Shown in pieces: positions 24,948 through 34,628 of a DNA stretch of 64,000 nt. The notes beneath the pieces are model-generated. The model had not been told where the DNA came from and ran no database searches. It worked only from the letters and a program-made list of their open reading frames with translations. Position numbers and translations under genes: made by a program. Source of the DNA: Marinibacterium profundimaris (GTDB lineage Bacteria; Pseudomonadota; Alphaproteobacteria; Rhodobacterales; Rhodobacteraceae); the NCBI RefSeq assembly GCF_002210095.1, contig NZ_AQQR01000001.1:620001-684000 (forward strand). Reading direction: 5' to 3'. The stretch's first letter is position 1. Every line of letters begins with the position of its first letter.

Positions 24948-25828
24948 CCGCAGAAAACACTTCAGAAAGCACTGGGGCACAGGTTGCCGACCCCCGTGTC
25001 TGCCAGCTGGGCGAAGGGCTGTTCTGGCATCCCGAGCGGGATCAGCTGTTCTGGTTCGATATCACCGGCCACCGGCTGCTGTCGGTCGAGGACGGCGCGC
25101 CGCGGGAATGGCCGATGGGCGAATGCGCCTCGGCCGCCGGCTGGTTCGACCGGGATCACCTGCTGATCGCGACGGAAACGGGGCTTTACCGCTTCGCGCT
25201 GGCCGACGGCAGGCGCGAGCTGATTCTGCCGCTGGAGGCCGACCGGCCCGAGACACGCTCGAACGACGGACGCACCGACCCGATGGGCGGGTTCTGGATC
25301 GGGACCATGGGCAAGGCGGCCGAGCCGCAGGCCGGCGCGATCTACCGCCTCTACCGGGGCGAGCTGCGCACGCTTTATGACGCGGTGTCGATCCCCAACG
25401 CGATCTGCTTCTCGCCCGACGGGCGGCGCGGCTACTGGGCCGATACACCGACGGGGATCATCATGGCCCAGGCGCTGGATGCCGAAGGCTGGCCCGAGGG
25501 CGAGCCGGAGGTGTTTGCCGACCTGCGCACCGAAGGCCTGCGCCCGGATGGCGCGGTCACGGATGAGGACGGCGCGCTCTGGAACGCGCAATGGGGCGCG
25601 GCGCGGGTGGCGCGCTACCTGCCGGACGGGACATTCGACCGGGCGATCGCCGTGGGCGGGCAGCATTCAAGCTGCCCGGTCTTTGCCGGCCCTGGGCTGG
25701 ACCGTCTCTATGTCACCACCGCCTGCCAGGGGATCAGCGATCCGGATGCGGCGCAGGGGCTGCTTTACGAGGCCGATCCGGGGGTTGTCGGCCGCGCCGA
25801 CCCGCCGCTTCGGATCGAGGCGGACTGA
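24944..25828 (+). CDS. SMP-30/gluconolactonase-family sugar lactonase
   Basis: Six-bladed beta-propeller lactonase of 294 aa. It shows the SMP-30 pattern: [18 protein letters not shown] with the metal Glu, [21 protein letters not shown] with the metal Asn, [20 protein letters not shown] with the second metal Asn, and [16 protein letters not shown] with the catalytic Asp. It starts within the aldolase stop (ATGA), so the two are coupled. It could open galactono- or arabinono-lactone; no lactonase is seen in the pentose cluster at 54-64 kb. Confidence 0.88.
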   Translation: MTAENTSESTGAQVADPRVCQLGEGLFWHPERDQLFWFDITGHRLLSVEDGAPREWPMGECASAAGWFDRDHLLIATETGLYRFALADGRRELILPLEADRPETRSNDGRTDPMGGFWIGTMGKAAEPQAGAIYRLYRGELRTLYDAVSIPNAICFSPDGRRGYWADTPTGIIMAQALDAEGWPEGEPEVFADLRTEGLRPDGAVTDEDGALWNAQWGAARVARYLPDGTFDRAIAVGGQHSSCPVFAGPGLDRLYVTTACQGISDPDAAQGLLYEADPGVVGRADPPLRIEAD

Positions 25829-26016
25829 AGGCCGGATGTCTCAGGCGCCGCTCGCCGGGCCTGACAGCCCGTCTCGCTGCCGAAACGGGCAGCGGGCGCG
25901 GGGCCGGCGGTGTTCGGAGCACGAAAGTCACATGCGGGCTGTCGCCCGGTCGCAAGGGTCCTAGTCTGGCGCCGTCCGGCCAGGCGCCGGGCGGAACCAG
26001 ACGACAGGAGACCCCC

Positions 26017-26994
26017 ATGAAAGCGGTTCAGTTCCTCAAGCCCGACGGGGCGCCCGAGAGCATGATCCTCACCGACCTGCCCATCCCCGAGCCGGGTCCG
26101 GGCCAGGTTTCGGTCGACGTGGCCTATGCCGGGCTGAACTATGCCGACCTCATGATGAAGACCGGGATCTACCCGCATCCCAAGGGCTACCCGCTGGTGC
26201 CGGGGCTGGAGGCGTCAGGCACCGTCCGCGCCATCGGCGAAGGCGTCACCGGCGTGGCGCCCGGCGACCGCGTGTCGACCTTTGTCGAGGAGGCCGGCGG
26301 CTTTGCCGAGGTCTGCGTGGTGCCGCGCGACTGGCTGATGCCCCTGCCCGACGGCATGTCCTTCGAGACCGGCGCTGCCTATCCGATCCAGGGCGTGACC
26401 GCCTGGAACCTGCTGCACGGGGTGGCCGACACCCAGCCGGGCGAGACGCTGCTGATCCACGCGATCGGCGGCGGCGTGGGCCTTTACCTGACCCAGATCG
26501 CCAAGATGGCCGGTGCGACGGTGATCGGCACCGTGGGCACCAGGGGCAAGGAGACGCGCGCGCTGGACTACGGTGCGGATATCGTGGTGAACCGGGACGA
26601 GCAGGATTTCGTCGCCGTGGCGCTCGAGGCGACCGGCGGGCGCGGCGTGGACAAGGTGATCGACAGCACCGGCGCCTCGATCCTCGACCGCAGCTTCGAC
26701 GCGATCCGCCCGCTGGGCCACGTGGTCAGCTATGGCGAGGCCGAGGGCAAGCCTTGGGACAACCTGTGGGAACGGCTGGTGCGCAAGTCGCTGACCTTCA
26801 CGCGGATGCACCTGGGCCACCTGGACCATTCCACGGAAAGCTGGGCCCGCGGCGTGGACGCGGTGGTCAGCGGCATCGTCGCGGGCGACATCAAGGTGCC
26901 GATCGAGGGGATCTATCCGATGGAAGAGGCCGCCGCGATGTTCGACGCGCTGGCCTCGCGCCAGACCGCCGGCAAGCTGATCATGAAGGTCTGA
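26017..26994 (+). CDS. Quinone oxidoreductase-family (zinc-free MDR) protein
   Basis: Medium-chain dehydrogenase/reductase of 325 aa. The N-terminal GroES-like part has GLNYADLMMKTGIYPHPKGYPLVPGLEASGTV, as in NADPH:quinone oxidoreductases, with no zinc-ligand Cys set. The Rossmann motif is AIGGGVGLYLTQIAKMAGATVIGTV. Substrates are likely quinones or enones. It stands alone, 188 bp after the lactonase gene and convergent with hyuB. Confidence 0.9.
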   Translation: MKAVQFLKPDGAPESMILTDLPIPEPGPGQVSVDVAYAGLNYADLMMKTGIYPHPKGYPLVPGLEASGTVRAIGEGVTGVAPGDRVSTFVEEAGGFAEVCVVPRDWLMPLPDGMSFETGAAYPIQGVTAWNLLHGVADTQPGETLLIHAIGGGVGLYLTQIAKMAGATVIGTVGTRGKETRALDYGADIVVNRDEQDFVAVALEATGGRGVDKVIDSTGASILDRSFDAIRPLGHVVSYGEAEGKPWDNLWERLVRKSLTFTRMHLGHLDHSTESWARGVDAVVSGIVAGDIKVPIEGIYPMEEAAAMFDALASRQTAGKLIMKV

Positions 26995-27026
26995 GCCACC
27001 GTCGCACCACGGCATTGGTGCGCGGT

Positions 27027-27065
27027 CAGGGCGGCAAGGGCAGCGGGTCCTGACCCACCGCCCTG
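27027..27065. terminator. Hairpin between convergent oxidoreductase and hyuB genes
   Basis: CAGGGCGG at 27027-27034 pairs with CCGCCCTG at 27058-27065, and an inner GGGTC/GACCC can extend the structure. There is no T-run. It ends 14 bp from the hyuB stop and may protect or terminate both messages. Confidence 0.42.
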
Positions 27066-27079
27066 CCCGACGTCCGGGT

Positions 27080-28843
27080 TCAGCCCTCGCGGCCCGCGCG
27101 TTCGGCCTCGGTCGCCGCGGCATCCAAGGCACCGCCCGCGATCACCACGCCGTAATCCGCCTTTGCGGTCTCGGGCGTCAGAAGCTCGTCCAGCACGTCC
27201 TCCAGCACCAATGCCGGATCGCGTTTCAGCGGATCGCCATAGCCGCCGCCGCAGGGCCCCTGCGCGATCAGCGAATCCCCGGCCTTGACCCTGCGGTAGG
27301 GCAGTTTCGACGGCAGCGACACGTCCTCGCCCTGCTCGGGATCCAGCGTCAGCGCGGCAACCTCGCCGTCGGCCCCGCCCGCGAAGCCCCAGGGTTTGAA
27401 GCGATGCCCCTCGCCCTCGATCGAGATCCCTGCATCCTCGAGGAACCGGAACACCCGGGTCGCCCCCAGCCCGCCGCGATACTCGCCCGCGGCCATGCGG
27501 TTCTCGCGCAGCTCGTAGGCCTCGACGCGCACGGGGATATGGCTTTCGATATCCTCGATCGGGTTGTTGCGGGTGTTGGCGTAAAGCGTGTCCACCGCGT
27601 CCATCCCGTCCTTGCCATGGCGCCCGCCGTAGGCGCCTTCCATGATCTCCATATGCACCCAGTGCTGGCCCTCTTTCATGCCCGAGACCGCGACGACACG
27701 CAGGTTGCCGATCCCGGCCGACACCTTTTCGGGCACCACCTGCGCCAAGGCCTTCATCACCGTGTCGGCCAGCTGGTTGCCGGGGCAGAAACGCGCGATC
27801 ACCGGCGCCGGGAAGGTCGGGTTGGCAAGCGAACCCTCGGGCGCCACGATCTCGATCGGGCGCGTCAGGCCAGCGTTCTGCGGGATTTCGCCATAAAGCG
27901 CACTGTCCAGCAGGATCGACCGGATCGTCAGCCAGATCGCGCAGTCCACGGTGCCCACCAGCGGCATGTTGATCGGCTTGTCATCGACCTGCGGCGCGGT
28001 GCCCTCCAGATCCACGATCAACCTGTCCCCGCGCACCTTGACGGTGGCCACGATCGGCAGTTCCATCCGGGTGCCGGTGGGATCGTCGAGATAGCCGTCG
28101 ATCTTCGTCTCGGCCCGGTAATCGCCGTCCGGCAGGTCCGAGATCGCCTGGCGCATAAGCTTTTCCGAGTAATCCATCAGGTCCTCGAAGGCCGCGACCA
28201 CGGTATCGTGGCCATGGGCCTCGACCAGGGCCAGGAACCGCGCGGCGCCAATGCGCCCGGCCTCGATCTGTGCCTCCATGTCACCCACGACCATGTCGGC
28301 GGCGCGGATGTTGCCGCGCAGGATGTGCCAGACGGCATCGACACGGCGCCCTTGATCGAAGACCTTGATCGCCTTGAACTGCAGCCCCTCGGCATAGGTA
28401 TCCACCGCATCCACGATCCCGCAGGAGCCGGGCGTCAGCGCGCCGATGTCCAGGTGATGCGCCGTGGTGGCCGACCAGCCGATCAGGTGGCCGTCGTGAA
28501 AGACGGGGATGCAAAAGGCCACGTCGGGCCCGTGCGACGCGCCCCCATAGGGGTCGTTGTGCATGATCACGTCACCCTCGCGGATGGTCTCTCCACGCGC
28601 GGCCATCACCTTCAGGATGTTCGAGATATAGCCCGGGATCGGCCCCGATTGCAGCGGCGTGGACATCTTGCATTCGCACATCTGCCGCCCTTCGGCATCG
28701 GTCAGCGCCGCGCCGAAATCCTCGGATTCGCGAATGATCGAGGAATAGGACATGCGCATCAGCTTGTGCCCCATCTCGACCGCGATGTTTTCCAGCGCGC
28801 CCTGGATGACGGCGGCCGTGACAGGATCGACGGATTTTGTCAT
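27080..28843 (-). CDS. hyuB: Hydantoinase B/oxoprolinase family subunit
   Basis: Beta subunit of an ATP-dependent hydantoinase/oxoprolinase, 587 aa. Family sequence runs from DPVTAAVIQGALENIAVEMGHKLMRMSYSSIIRESEDFGAAL through HNDPYGGASHGPDVAFCIPVFHDGHLIGWSATTAHHLDIG to the C-terminal GPCGGGYGDPLKRDP. It overlaps the hyuA stop by 4 nt, so both subunits are co-translated. N-methylhydantoin, 5-oxoproline or acetone-type substrates are all known in this superfamily; the racemase and carbamoylase across the promoter favour hydantoins. Confidence 0.93.
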   Translation of the reverse strand: MTKSVDPVTAAVIQGALENIAVEMGHKLMRMSYSSIIRESEDFGAALTDAEGRQMCECKMSTPLQSGPIPGYISNILKVMAARGETIREGDVIMHNDPYGGASHGPDVAFCIPVFHDGHLIGWSATTAHHLDIGALTPGSCGIVDAVDTYAEGLQFKAIKVFDQGRRVDAVWHILRGNIRAADMVVGDMEAQIEAGRIGAARFLALVEAHGHDTVVAAFEDLMDYSEKLMRQAISDLPDGDYRAETKIDGYLDDPTGTRMELPIVATVKVRGDRLIVDLEGTAPQVDDKPINMPLVGTVDCAIWLTIRSILLDSALYGEIPQNAGLTRPIEIVAPEGSLANPTFPAPVIARFCPGNQLADTVMKALAQVVPEKVSAGIGNLRVVAVSGMKEGQHWVHMEIMEGAYGGRHGKDGMDAVDTLYANTRNNPIEDIESHIPVRVEAYELRENRMAAGEYRGGLGATRVFRFLEDAGISIEGEGHRFKPWGFAGGADGEVAALTLDPEQGEDVSLPSKLPYRRVKAGDSLIAQGPCGGGYGDPLKRDPALVLEDVLDELLTPETAKADYGVVIAGGALDAAATEAERAGREG

Positions 28844-30930
28844 TCTGTTTCTCCCGAGATATCTTTCAGCCGGATCAGGATGCTGCCTGAGGTATGAATT
28901 TCGGCCTCGGCCCCCGGCGGGACAACGGTGGTGCTGTCGGTCTGCAGCAGGATCGCGGGCCCGTCGAAGGGCGTGCCCACGGGCAGCTTCACCCGGCGGT
29001 AGACGGGGGTATCGAAGGTCTCCAGCCCCGCATCGGTACGAAAGACCGAGGGCTTGCGCCGCACCAGCGCCGCCTCCAGCGATCCGCCTTCGGGCGCGGA
29101 GAGGCGTTCGAGCTTGGGCAGAGAGGCGGTGCCGACCAGCCGGATGTTGACCAGCTCGATCGGGCTGTCGGTGAAGGCATGGCCGTATTCGCGCGCATGG
29201 GCGGCGTGGAAATCCGCCCAGAACTGCGCCAGCATCGCCTCGTCCACCGGCCCGTCGCCCAGTGGCACACGCAGTTCATAGCCCTGGCCCACGTATCGCA
29301 GATCGCCCAGCCGCTGGAACGCACGGCTTTCGGCCGGAACGTCATCGGCGTCGAAACGCTCGGTCAGATCCTCGAACATCGCGTCAAGATCGCGGCCCAG
29401 CCGGTCGGCGTCGAACCCGGTCGACACCTGGAACTGCGTCCGGATCGCGTCGTATTTCAGATCGGTGGTCAGCAGCCCCATGGCCGAGGTGATGCCCGGA
29501 TAGGGCGGCACCAGCACCTCGGGGATCGACAGCATCTTCGCCACCTCGGCGCCCGACAGCGGCCCGGCCCCGCCCATCGCCACCAGGGCGAAGCCGCGCG
29601 GGTCGATGCCCTTCTGCACCGTGCGCGAGCGGATCGCGTTGGCCATGTTGGCATTGACGATGGTCAGGATGCCTTCGGCCGCCTCGTGCAAGGAAAGCCC
29701 CATCGTCTCGGCAAAGCCCGCCACCGCACGTTCGGCCGCCTCCGCGTCCAGCGCCATGGCGCCGCCAAGGAAGTCCTCCGGCTCCAGCCGGCCAAGGACA
29801 AGGTTGGCATCGGTCACCGTGGGCTCCGTGCCGCCATGGCCATAACAAGCCGGCCCCGGCACGGCACCCGCCGATTGCGGGCCCACGCGAAAGGCGCCGC
29901 CCCGGTCCACATGCGCGATCGAGCCGCCCCCGGCCCCGATGGTATGAATGTCGAGCATCGGCTGCAGCAGCGGGAAGCCGGCGATCTCGGTCGAGCGGGC
30001 ATCGGCCTCGGCGACCTGCCCGTCCACCACGATGCCGATATCGGCCGAGGTGCCGCCGATATCGAATGTGATCAGCCGGTCACGCCCGCATTGCGCGCCG
30101 ATCCAGCCGCCGCCCAGCACGCCGGCGGCGAGGCCCGAGAGCAGCGTCAGCGCCGGTTTCTCCGACACCATGGCGGGCGTCGAGGCACCGCCGTTCGACG
30201 CCATGATCCGCAGCTCGCCCTTGACGCCCAGCGTGGTCAGCGCATCGCCCAGGTCTGCGATGTACTTCTTCACCTTCGGCCCGACGAAGGCGGCGAGCGA
30301 GGCCGTGGTGAACCGTTCGAATTCGCGGAATTGCGGCGAGACCAGCGCCGAGGTGGTCACGAAGGCGTCGGGCATCACCTCTTCGACGATCTCCTTGGCG
30401 CGCAGCTCATGCGCCGGGTTGAGGTAGGAAAAGAGAAAGCAGATCGCCACGGCCTCAACGCCCTCGGCCTTCAGCTCTTCGGCGGCCTGGCGCACGCCGG
30501 CCTCGTCGAGCGGCTCCAGCTCCTGCCCGCTGGGCGGGGCGAGACGCCCCCCGACGGTCTTGCGAAAGCGCCGTTTCACCAGCGGGCGCGCCTGCCAGGG
30601 AATGTCCTGCTGGATCGAATAGTGCTGCGGGCGCTGGTGGCGGCCGATGTGGATGATGTCGCGGAAGCCGTCGTTGGTGATCATGCCCGCGACAGCGCCC
30701 TTGCCTTCCAGCGCCGCGTTGGTCGCCGTGGTGGTGCCATGGAACACATGCGCGATCTCGGACGGGTCCACCCCGTTCTGCGCACAGATCTCACCCACCC
30801 CCTGCATCACCCCGCGCGAGGGGTCGTCGGGCGTGGTGGCGACCTTGTGAATCGCCAGCTCTCCGGTTTCGAGGTTGCAGTAGACGAGATCCGTGAATGT
30901 CCCGCCTACGTCGACACCGATGGTTTTCAT
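28840..30930 (-). CDS. hyuA: Hydantoinase A/oxoprolinase family ATP-dependent subunit
   Basis: Alpha subunit of 696 aa with actin-like ATPase folds. It begins MKTIGVDVGGTFTDLVYCNLETGELAIHKVATTPDDPSRGVMQG, the phosphate-1 motif of the family, has HGTTTATNAALE, and later TFDIGGTSADIG and TIGAGGGSIAHVDRGGAFRVGPQSAG. The start is ATG 30930; the frame is open upstream but that extension has no family match. With hyuB it forms an operon divergent from the ABC transporter genes. Confidence 0.93.
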   Translation of the reverse strand: MKTIGVDVGGTFTDLVYCNLETGELAIHKVATTPDDPSRGVMQGVGEICAQNGVDPSEIAHVFHGTTTATNAALEGKGAVAGMITNDGFRDIIHIGRHQRPQHYSIQQDIPWQARPLVKRRFRKTVGGRLAPPSGQELEPLDEAGVRQAAEELKAEGVEAVAICFLFSYLNPAHELRAKEIVEEVMPDAFVTTSALVSPQFREFERFTTASLAAFVGPKVKKYIADLGDALTTLGVKGELRIMASNGGASTPAMVSEKPALTLLSGLAAGVLGGGWIGAQCGRDRLITFDIGGTSADIGIVVDGQVAEADARSTEIAGFPLLQPMLDIHTIGAGGGSIAHVDRGGAFRVGPQSAGAVPGPACYGHGGTEPTVTDANLVLGRLEPEDFLGGAMALDAEAAERAVAGFAETMGLSLHEAAEGILTIVNANMANAIRSRTVQKGIDPRGFALVAMGGAGPLSGAEVAKMLSIPEVLVPPYPGITSAMGLLTTDLKYDAIRTQFQVSTGFDADRLGRDLDAMFEDLTERFDADDVPAESRAFQRLGDLRYVGQGYELRVPLGDGPVDEAMLAQFWADFHAAHAREYGHAFTDSPIELVNIRLVGTASLPKLERLSAPEGGSLEAALVRRKPSVFRTDAGLETFDTPVYRRVKLPVGTPFDGPAILLQTDSTTVVPPGAEAEIHTSGSILIRLKDISGETE

Positions 30931-31361
30931 GAATCCCGTCCCTGGTCTGAGCCTTGTCGTAATGCGGGCAGCTAGATCGCACCGCGGCACGAACCGCGAG
31001 CGACACCGCCCGGCCGCGCCGCTTGCGACGCGCCCGATCCTGACGCCGTGCCCCAAGCTTGGGCGCGACGCCCGGAACTTGAGCAGAACGAGATCGCGCC
31101 TGTCCCCGCAAATTGATGTCATGAGCACGATTCTGCCACCGACCGGGGCCTAACTGCCCTGCGCAGGTCGTTTATGACACGCCGGCTGCCCGTTAAGTGC
31201 TCAAAAATCAGAATGCCGCTATCCTTAAGTATATTTTCTGAGCATTTTTTCTGGTGTGATGGCCCGAAGCTGGCGAAGGCTTGGAACCCTGGGGTGATGG
31301 AACACATGATCCTGCCGAACGCGCTTCAGGCGTGAACGAAAAGACGAATTGGGGATGACAC
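30931..31361. promoter_or_regulatory. Divergent hyuA / ABC-transporter promoter region with an AT-rich core
   Basis: 431 bp without a gene. Positions ~31185-31255 are far richer in A+T than the surroundings and contain TGCTCA (31198-31203) and TGAGCA (31239-31244) as inverted arms, each next to a run of A or T, and two TTAAGT words. This is the likely shared control region of both operons. No regulator gene is visible beside it. Confidence 0.55.
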
Positions 31362-32345
31362 GTGCGCAATCCGCTCGACCTTGAACTGGTGTCGGTGACC
31401 AAGAGCTATGGAGACGTGGTGGCCGTCGATACCGTGTCTCACCTGTTTCACCAGGGCACCTATGCCTGCCTGCTGGGCCCCTCGGGCTGCGGCAAATCCT
31501 CGACCCTGCGAATGATCGCCGGGCATGAAAGCGTCAGCGACGGCGCCATCCTGCTGAACGGCAAGGACATCGCGCATCTGCCGCCCGCCAAGCGCGGCAC
31601 GGCGATGATGTTCCAGAGCTACGCGCTGTTCCCGCACATGTCGGTGCTGGACAACGTCGCCTTCTCTCTGAAGATGAAACATGTCGACAAGGCCGAGCGC
31701 CACGCCAAGGCGCGCAAGATGCTGGAACTGGTCAGTCTCGACACATTCGCCGACCGCCTGCCGGCCCAGCTGTCGGGCGGACAGCAGCAGCGGGCCGCGC
31801 TGGCCCGGGCGCTGATTACCGACCCACAGGTTCTGCTGCTGGACGAGCCGCTGTCGGCGCTGGACCCGTTCCTGCGCATCCGCATGCGGGCCGAGCTGAA
31901 GAAGCTGCAGCGCGAACTGGGGATCACCTTCATCCATGTCACCCACGGCCAGGACGAGGCGCTGGCCCTGGCCGACGAGGTGGTGGTGATGAACAACGCC
32001 GTCATCGAACAGGCCGGCCCCGCCCGCGAGGTGTTCAACGCGCCCGAGACCGAGTTCGTCGCGCGCTTCCTTGGCGGGCACAACGTGATCACGCTGGCCG
32101 GAAAGCCCTATGCGATCCGCTCCGACCGTGTTCGCCAGGTGGCCCCCGGTGCCGAGGGCATCGACACCAACGTGACCTCGGTGGAATTCCTGGGCACCCA
32201 CGTGGCCGTGCAACTGGCCGCGCCGGACGACACCGCGATCACGGCAATGGTCCCAGAAGAGACCTTCTATGCCGCGCCGCTCGAACCCGGCGGCGCCTTC
32301 CGCGCCGGCTGGGCCTCGGACGACCTGCATCCGCTGTCGGCCTGA
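31362..32345 (+). CDS. Polyamine-type ABC transporter ATP-binding protein
   Basis: PotA-like ATPase of 327 aa. Walker A is LGPSGCGKSSTLRMI, signature LSGGQQQRAALARAL, Walker B VLLLDEPLSALD, switch THGQDEAL, followed by a TOBE-type C-terminal domain (~240-320). It starts at GTG 31362 with GGGGA 8 nt upstream; no in-frame ATG fits. It leads an apparent operon with its binding protein, two permeases and hydantoin-degrading genes, so the cargo may be a hydantoin, carbamoyl-amino acid or related amine rather than a polyamine. Confidence 0.9.
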   Translation: MRNPLDLELVSVTKSYGDVVAVDTVSHLFHQGTYACLLGPSGCGKSSTLRMIAGHESVSDGAILLNGKDIAHLPPAKRGTAMMFQSYALFPHMSVLDNVAFSLKMKHVDKAERHAKARKMLELVSLDTFADRLPAQLSGGQQQRAALARALITDPQVLLLDEPLSALDPFLRIRMRAELKKLQRELGITFIHVTHGQDEALALADEVVVMNNAVIEQAGPAREVFNAPETEFVARFLGGHNVITLAGKPYAIRSDRVRQVAPGAEGIDTNVTSVEFLGTHVAVQLAAPDDTAITAMVPEETFYAAPLEPGGAFRAGWASDDLHPLSA

Positions 32346-32394
32346 TCCCCGGGATCGGGCCACGGCCACAAAAAATCCAACAGAGGAGTTTCCA

Positions 32395-33678
32395 ATGAAA
32401 GACATCAAGAAAGCCGGCCCCAGCCGCCGCACCGTCCTGAAGGGCGCGGCCGCCACGGTGACCGCCGCCGGCGCATCGACCCTTGGCGCACCGATGATCT
32501 GGGCGCAAAACATCAAGGACGTCGTCCTGCGCCAGTCCGGCACCGGCGTTTCTGCCTTCAACGAGATCGCGCAGAAGGTGAAGGAAGATCTCGGCTTCAC
32601 GCTGGAAATGACCGCGCTGGATTCCGATGCGGTGGCGCAGCGCGTCGCGACGCAGCCCGGCTCCTTCGACATCGCCGACATCGAATACTGGATGTGCAAG
32701 AAGGTCTGGCCGGTCGGCAACCTGCAAGCCATGGATGTCAGCAAGATCGCCAATTACGACCAGATCGTCGGCATCTTCAAGGACGGCAAGCTGACCCCGG
32801 AATCCGAGATCGCCCAGGGCACCGCGCCCCACACCGTGGGCTTTGTCGAAAGCGTGGACGGCACCGCCTTTGCCGACAGCCCGACCGAGTGGATGACCCT
32901 GATCCCCACGATCTACAACGCCGACACGCTGGGCATCCGCCCCGACCTGATCGGCCGTCCGATCAACAACTGGTCGGAACTGCTGAACCCCGAATTCGCC
33001 GGCAAGGCCTCGATCCTCGACGTGTCGTCGATCGGCATCATGGACATGGCCATGGTCTGCGAATCCATGGGCGAGATCCAGTACGGCGACAAGGGCAACA
33101 TGACCCGAGAGGAGATCGACAAGACCATCGCGATCTTCACCGAAGCCAAGCAGAACGGCCAGTTCCGCGCCTTCTGGAAGACCTTCGACGAAAGCGTCAA
33201 CCTGATGGCCTCGGGCGAGGTCGTGATCCAGTCCATGTGGTCGCCGGCCATCACCGCCGTGCGCTCGCAGGGCATCCCCTGCGTCTACCAGCCGCTCGAA
33301 GAGGGCTATCGCTCCTGGGGCGGCGGCATTGGCCTGTCGGCCGCGCTGTCGGGGCTGGAGCTGGAAGCGGCCTACGAATACCTCAACTGGTACCTGTCCG
33401 GCTGGGTCGGCGGCTTCCTGATGCGCCAGGGCTATTACTCGGCCGTTCCGGAGACCTCGAAAGAGTTCATGACCGACAACGAATGGGGCTACTGGTTCGA
33501 AGGCAAGCCCGCCGAAGAGCCGATCGTCAACCCGCAGGGTGTCACCATGGAAGAGGCCGGCGCCGTGCGCGACGGCGGGTCGTTCTACGACCGCATGGGC
33601 TCGGTCGCGTGCTGGAACGCCGTCATGGACGAAAACCAGTACATGGTCCGCAAGTGGAACGAATTCATCGCATCGTGA
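32395..33678 (+). CDS. Tat-exported extracellular solute-binding protein (PotD/family 1 type)
   Basis: Periplasmic binding protein of 427 aa. The N-terminus has a twin-arginine signal (SRRTVLKGAAATVTAAGASTLGAPMIWA). The mature part shows the family 1/PotD fold pattern, e.g. LMASGEVVIQSMWSPAITAVRSQGIPCVYQPLEEGYRSWGGGIGLS and AAYEYLNWYLSGWVGGFLMRQGYYSAV. GAGGAG precedes the ATG. Ligand unknown; the operon suggests hydantoins or N-carbamoyl amino acids. Confidence 0.9.
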   Translation: MKDIKKAGPSRRTVLKGAAATVTAAGASTLGAPMIWAQNIKDVVLRQSGTGVSAFNEIAQKVKEDLGFTLEMTALDSDAVAQRVATQPGSFDIADIEYWMCKKVWPVGNLQAMDVSKIANYDQIVGIFKDGKLTPESEIAQGTAPHTVGFVESVDGTAFADSPTEWMTLIPTIYNADTLGIRPDLIGRPINNWSELLNPEFAGKASILDVSSIGIMDMAMVCESMGEIQYGDKGNMTREEIDKTIAIFTEAKQNGQFRAFWKTFDESVNLMASGEVVIQSMWSPAITAVRSQGIPCVYQPLEEGYRSWGGGIGLSAALSGLELEAAYEYLNWYLSGWVGGFLMRQGYYSAVPETSKEFMTDNEWGYWFEGKPAEEPIVNPQGVTMEEAGAVRDGGSFYDRMGSVACWNAVMDENQYMVRKWNEFIAS

Positions 33679-33685
33679 TCCATAC

Positions 33686-34627
33686 ATGACCGCATCAGAC
33701 CATACGGTCGCGAAAGATGCCGTCCCCCCTTCCGGGGGGGCGGCATCAACCGCAAGGCCGAGCCTCGCCCGCCGGGTATTGTCCGACGGCTTCACCAGCT
33801 GGGCCCTTGCCACGCCGGTGACGCTGGTCCTGGCCTTCTTCCTGCTTGCCCCCATCGCGATGATCGTCGCGGTCAGCTTCTGGGGCTCGACCTCGTTTTC
33901 GATCTACCCGGATTTCATCTGGGACAATTACGATTATCTTCTTGGCTCTTCAGTGACTTACAAGGTGTTTCTCACCACACTGAAATTCGCCTTCATGACC
34001 TGGATCATCTCTTTGGTGGTGGGCTTCACGGTGGCCTATTACCTGACCTTCCACATCCGCTCGCTGACCTGGCAGATCGCGCTGTTCCTGTTGTGCACGA
34101 TCCCGTTCTGGACCTCGAACATCATCCGCATGATCTCGTGGATCCCGTTCCTGGGCCGCAACGGCATCGCCAATCAGACGCTGATGGATCTGGGCTTTAC
34201 CACCGAGCCTCTGGAATGGCTGCTGTACTCCGAGTTCTCGGTGACGCTGGCCTTCGTGCACCTTTACACGCTTTTCATGGTGGTTCCGATCTTCAACACC
34301 ATGATGCGCATCGACAAATCCCTGATCGAGGCGGCCTATGACGCCGGCGCATCGGGCTTTCAGATCCTGACCAACGTGATCATTCCGCTGTGCAAGCCCG
34401 GCATGATGATCGGATCGATCTTCGTCGTGACGCTGGTGATGGGCGATTTCATCACCGTGCGCTTCATGTCCGGCAGCCAGATCGCCAATGTCGGGCGCCT
34501 GATCTCCAACGACATCGCGCTGCTGGCCTATCCAAGCGCCGCCGCCACGGCGGTCGTGCTGCTGATCACCGTGCTGATCATGGTAGCGGTGATGCTGCGC
34601 TTCGTCGATATCCGGAAGGAGCTCTGA
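33686..34627 (+). CDS. ABC transporter permease (PotB-like)
   Basis: Inner-membrane permease of 313 aa with about six helices after a ~35-residue polar N-terminus. The EAA loop is SLIEAAYDAGASGFQILTNVIIPLCKPGMM, typical of polyamine/iron-type importers. It begins 7 nt after the binding-protein stop. It pairs with the next permease. Confidence 0.92.
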   Translation: MTASDHTVAKDAVPPSGGAASTARPSLARRVLSDGFTSWALATPVTLVLAFFLLAPIAMIVAVSFWGSTSFSIYPDFIWDNYDYLLGSSVTYKVFLTTLKFAFMTWIISLVVGFTVAYYLTFHIRSLTWQIALFLLCTIPFWTSNIIRMISWIPFLGRNGIANQTLMDLGFTTEPLEWLLYSEFSVTLAFVHLYTLFMVVPIFNTMMRIDKSLIEAAYDAGASGFQILTNVIIPLCKPGMMIGSIFVVTLVMGDFITVRFMSGSQIANVGRLISNDIALLAYPSAAATAVVLLITVLIMVAVMLRFVDIRKEL

Positions 34628-34628
34628 C

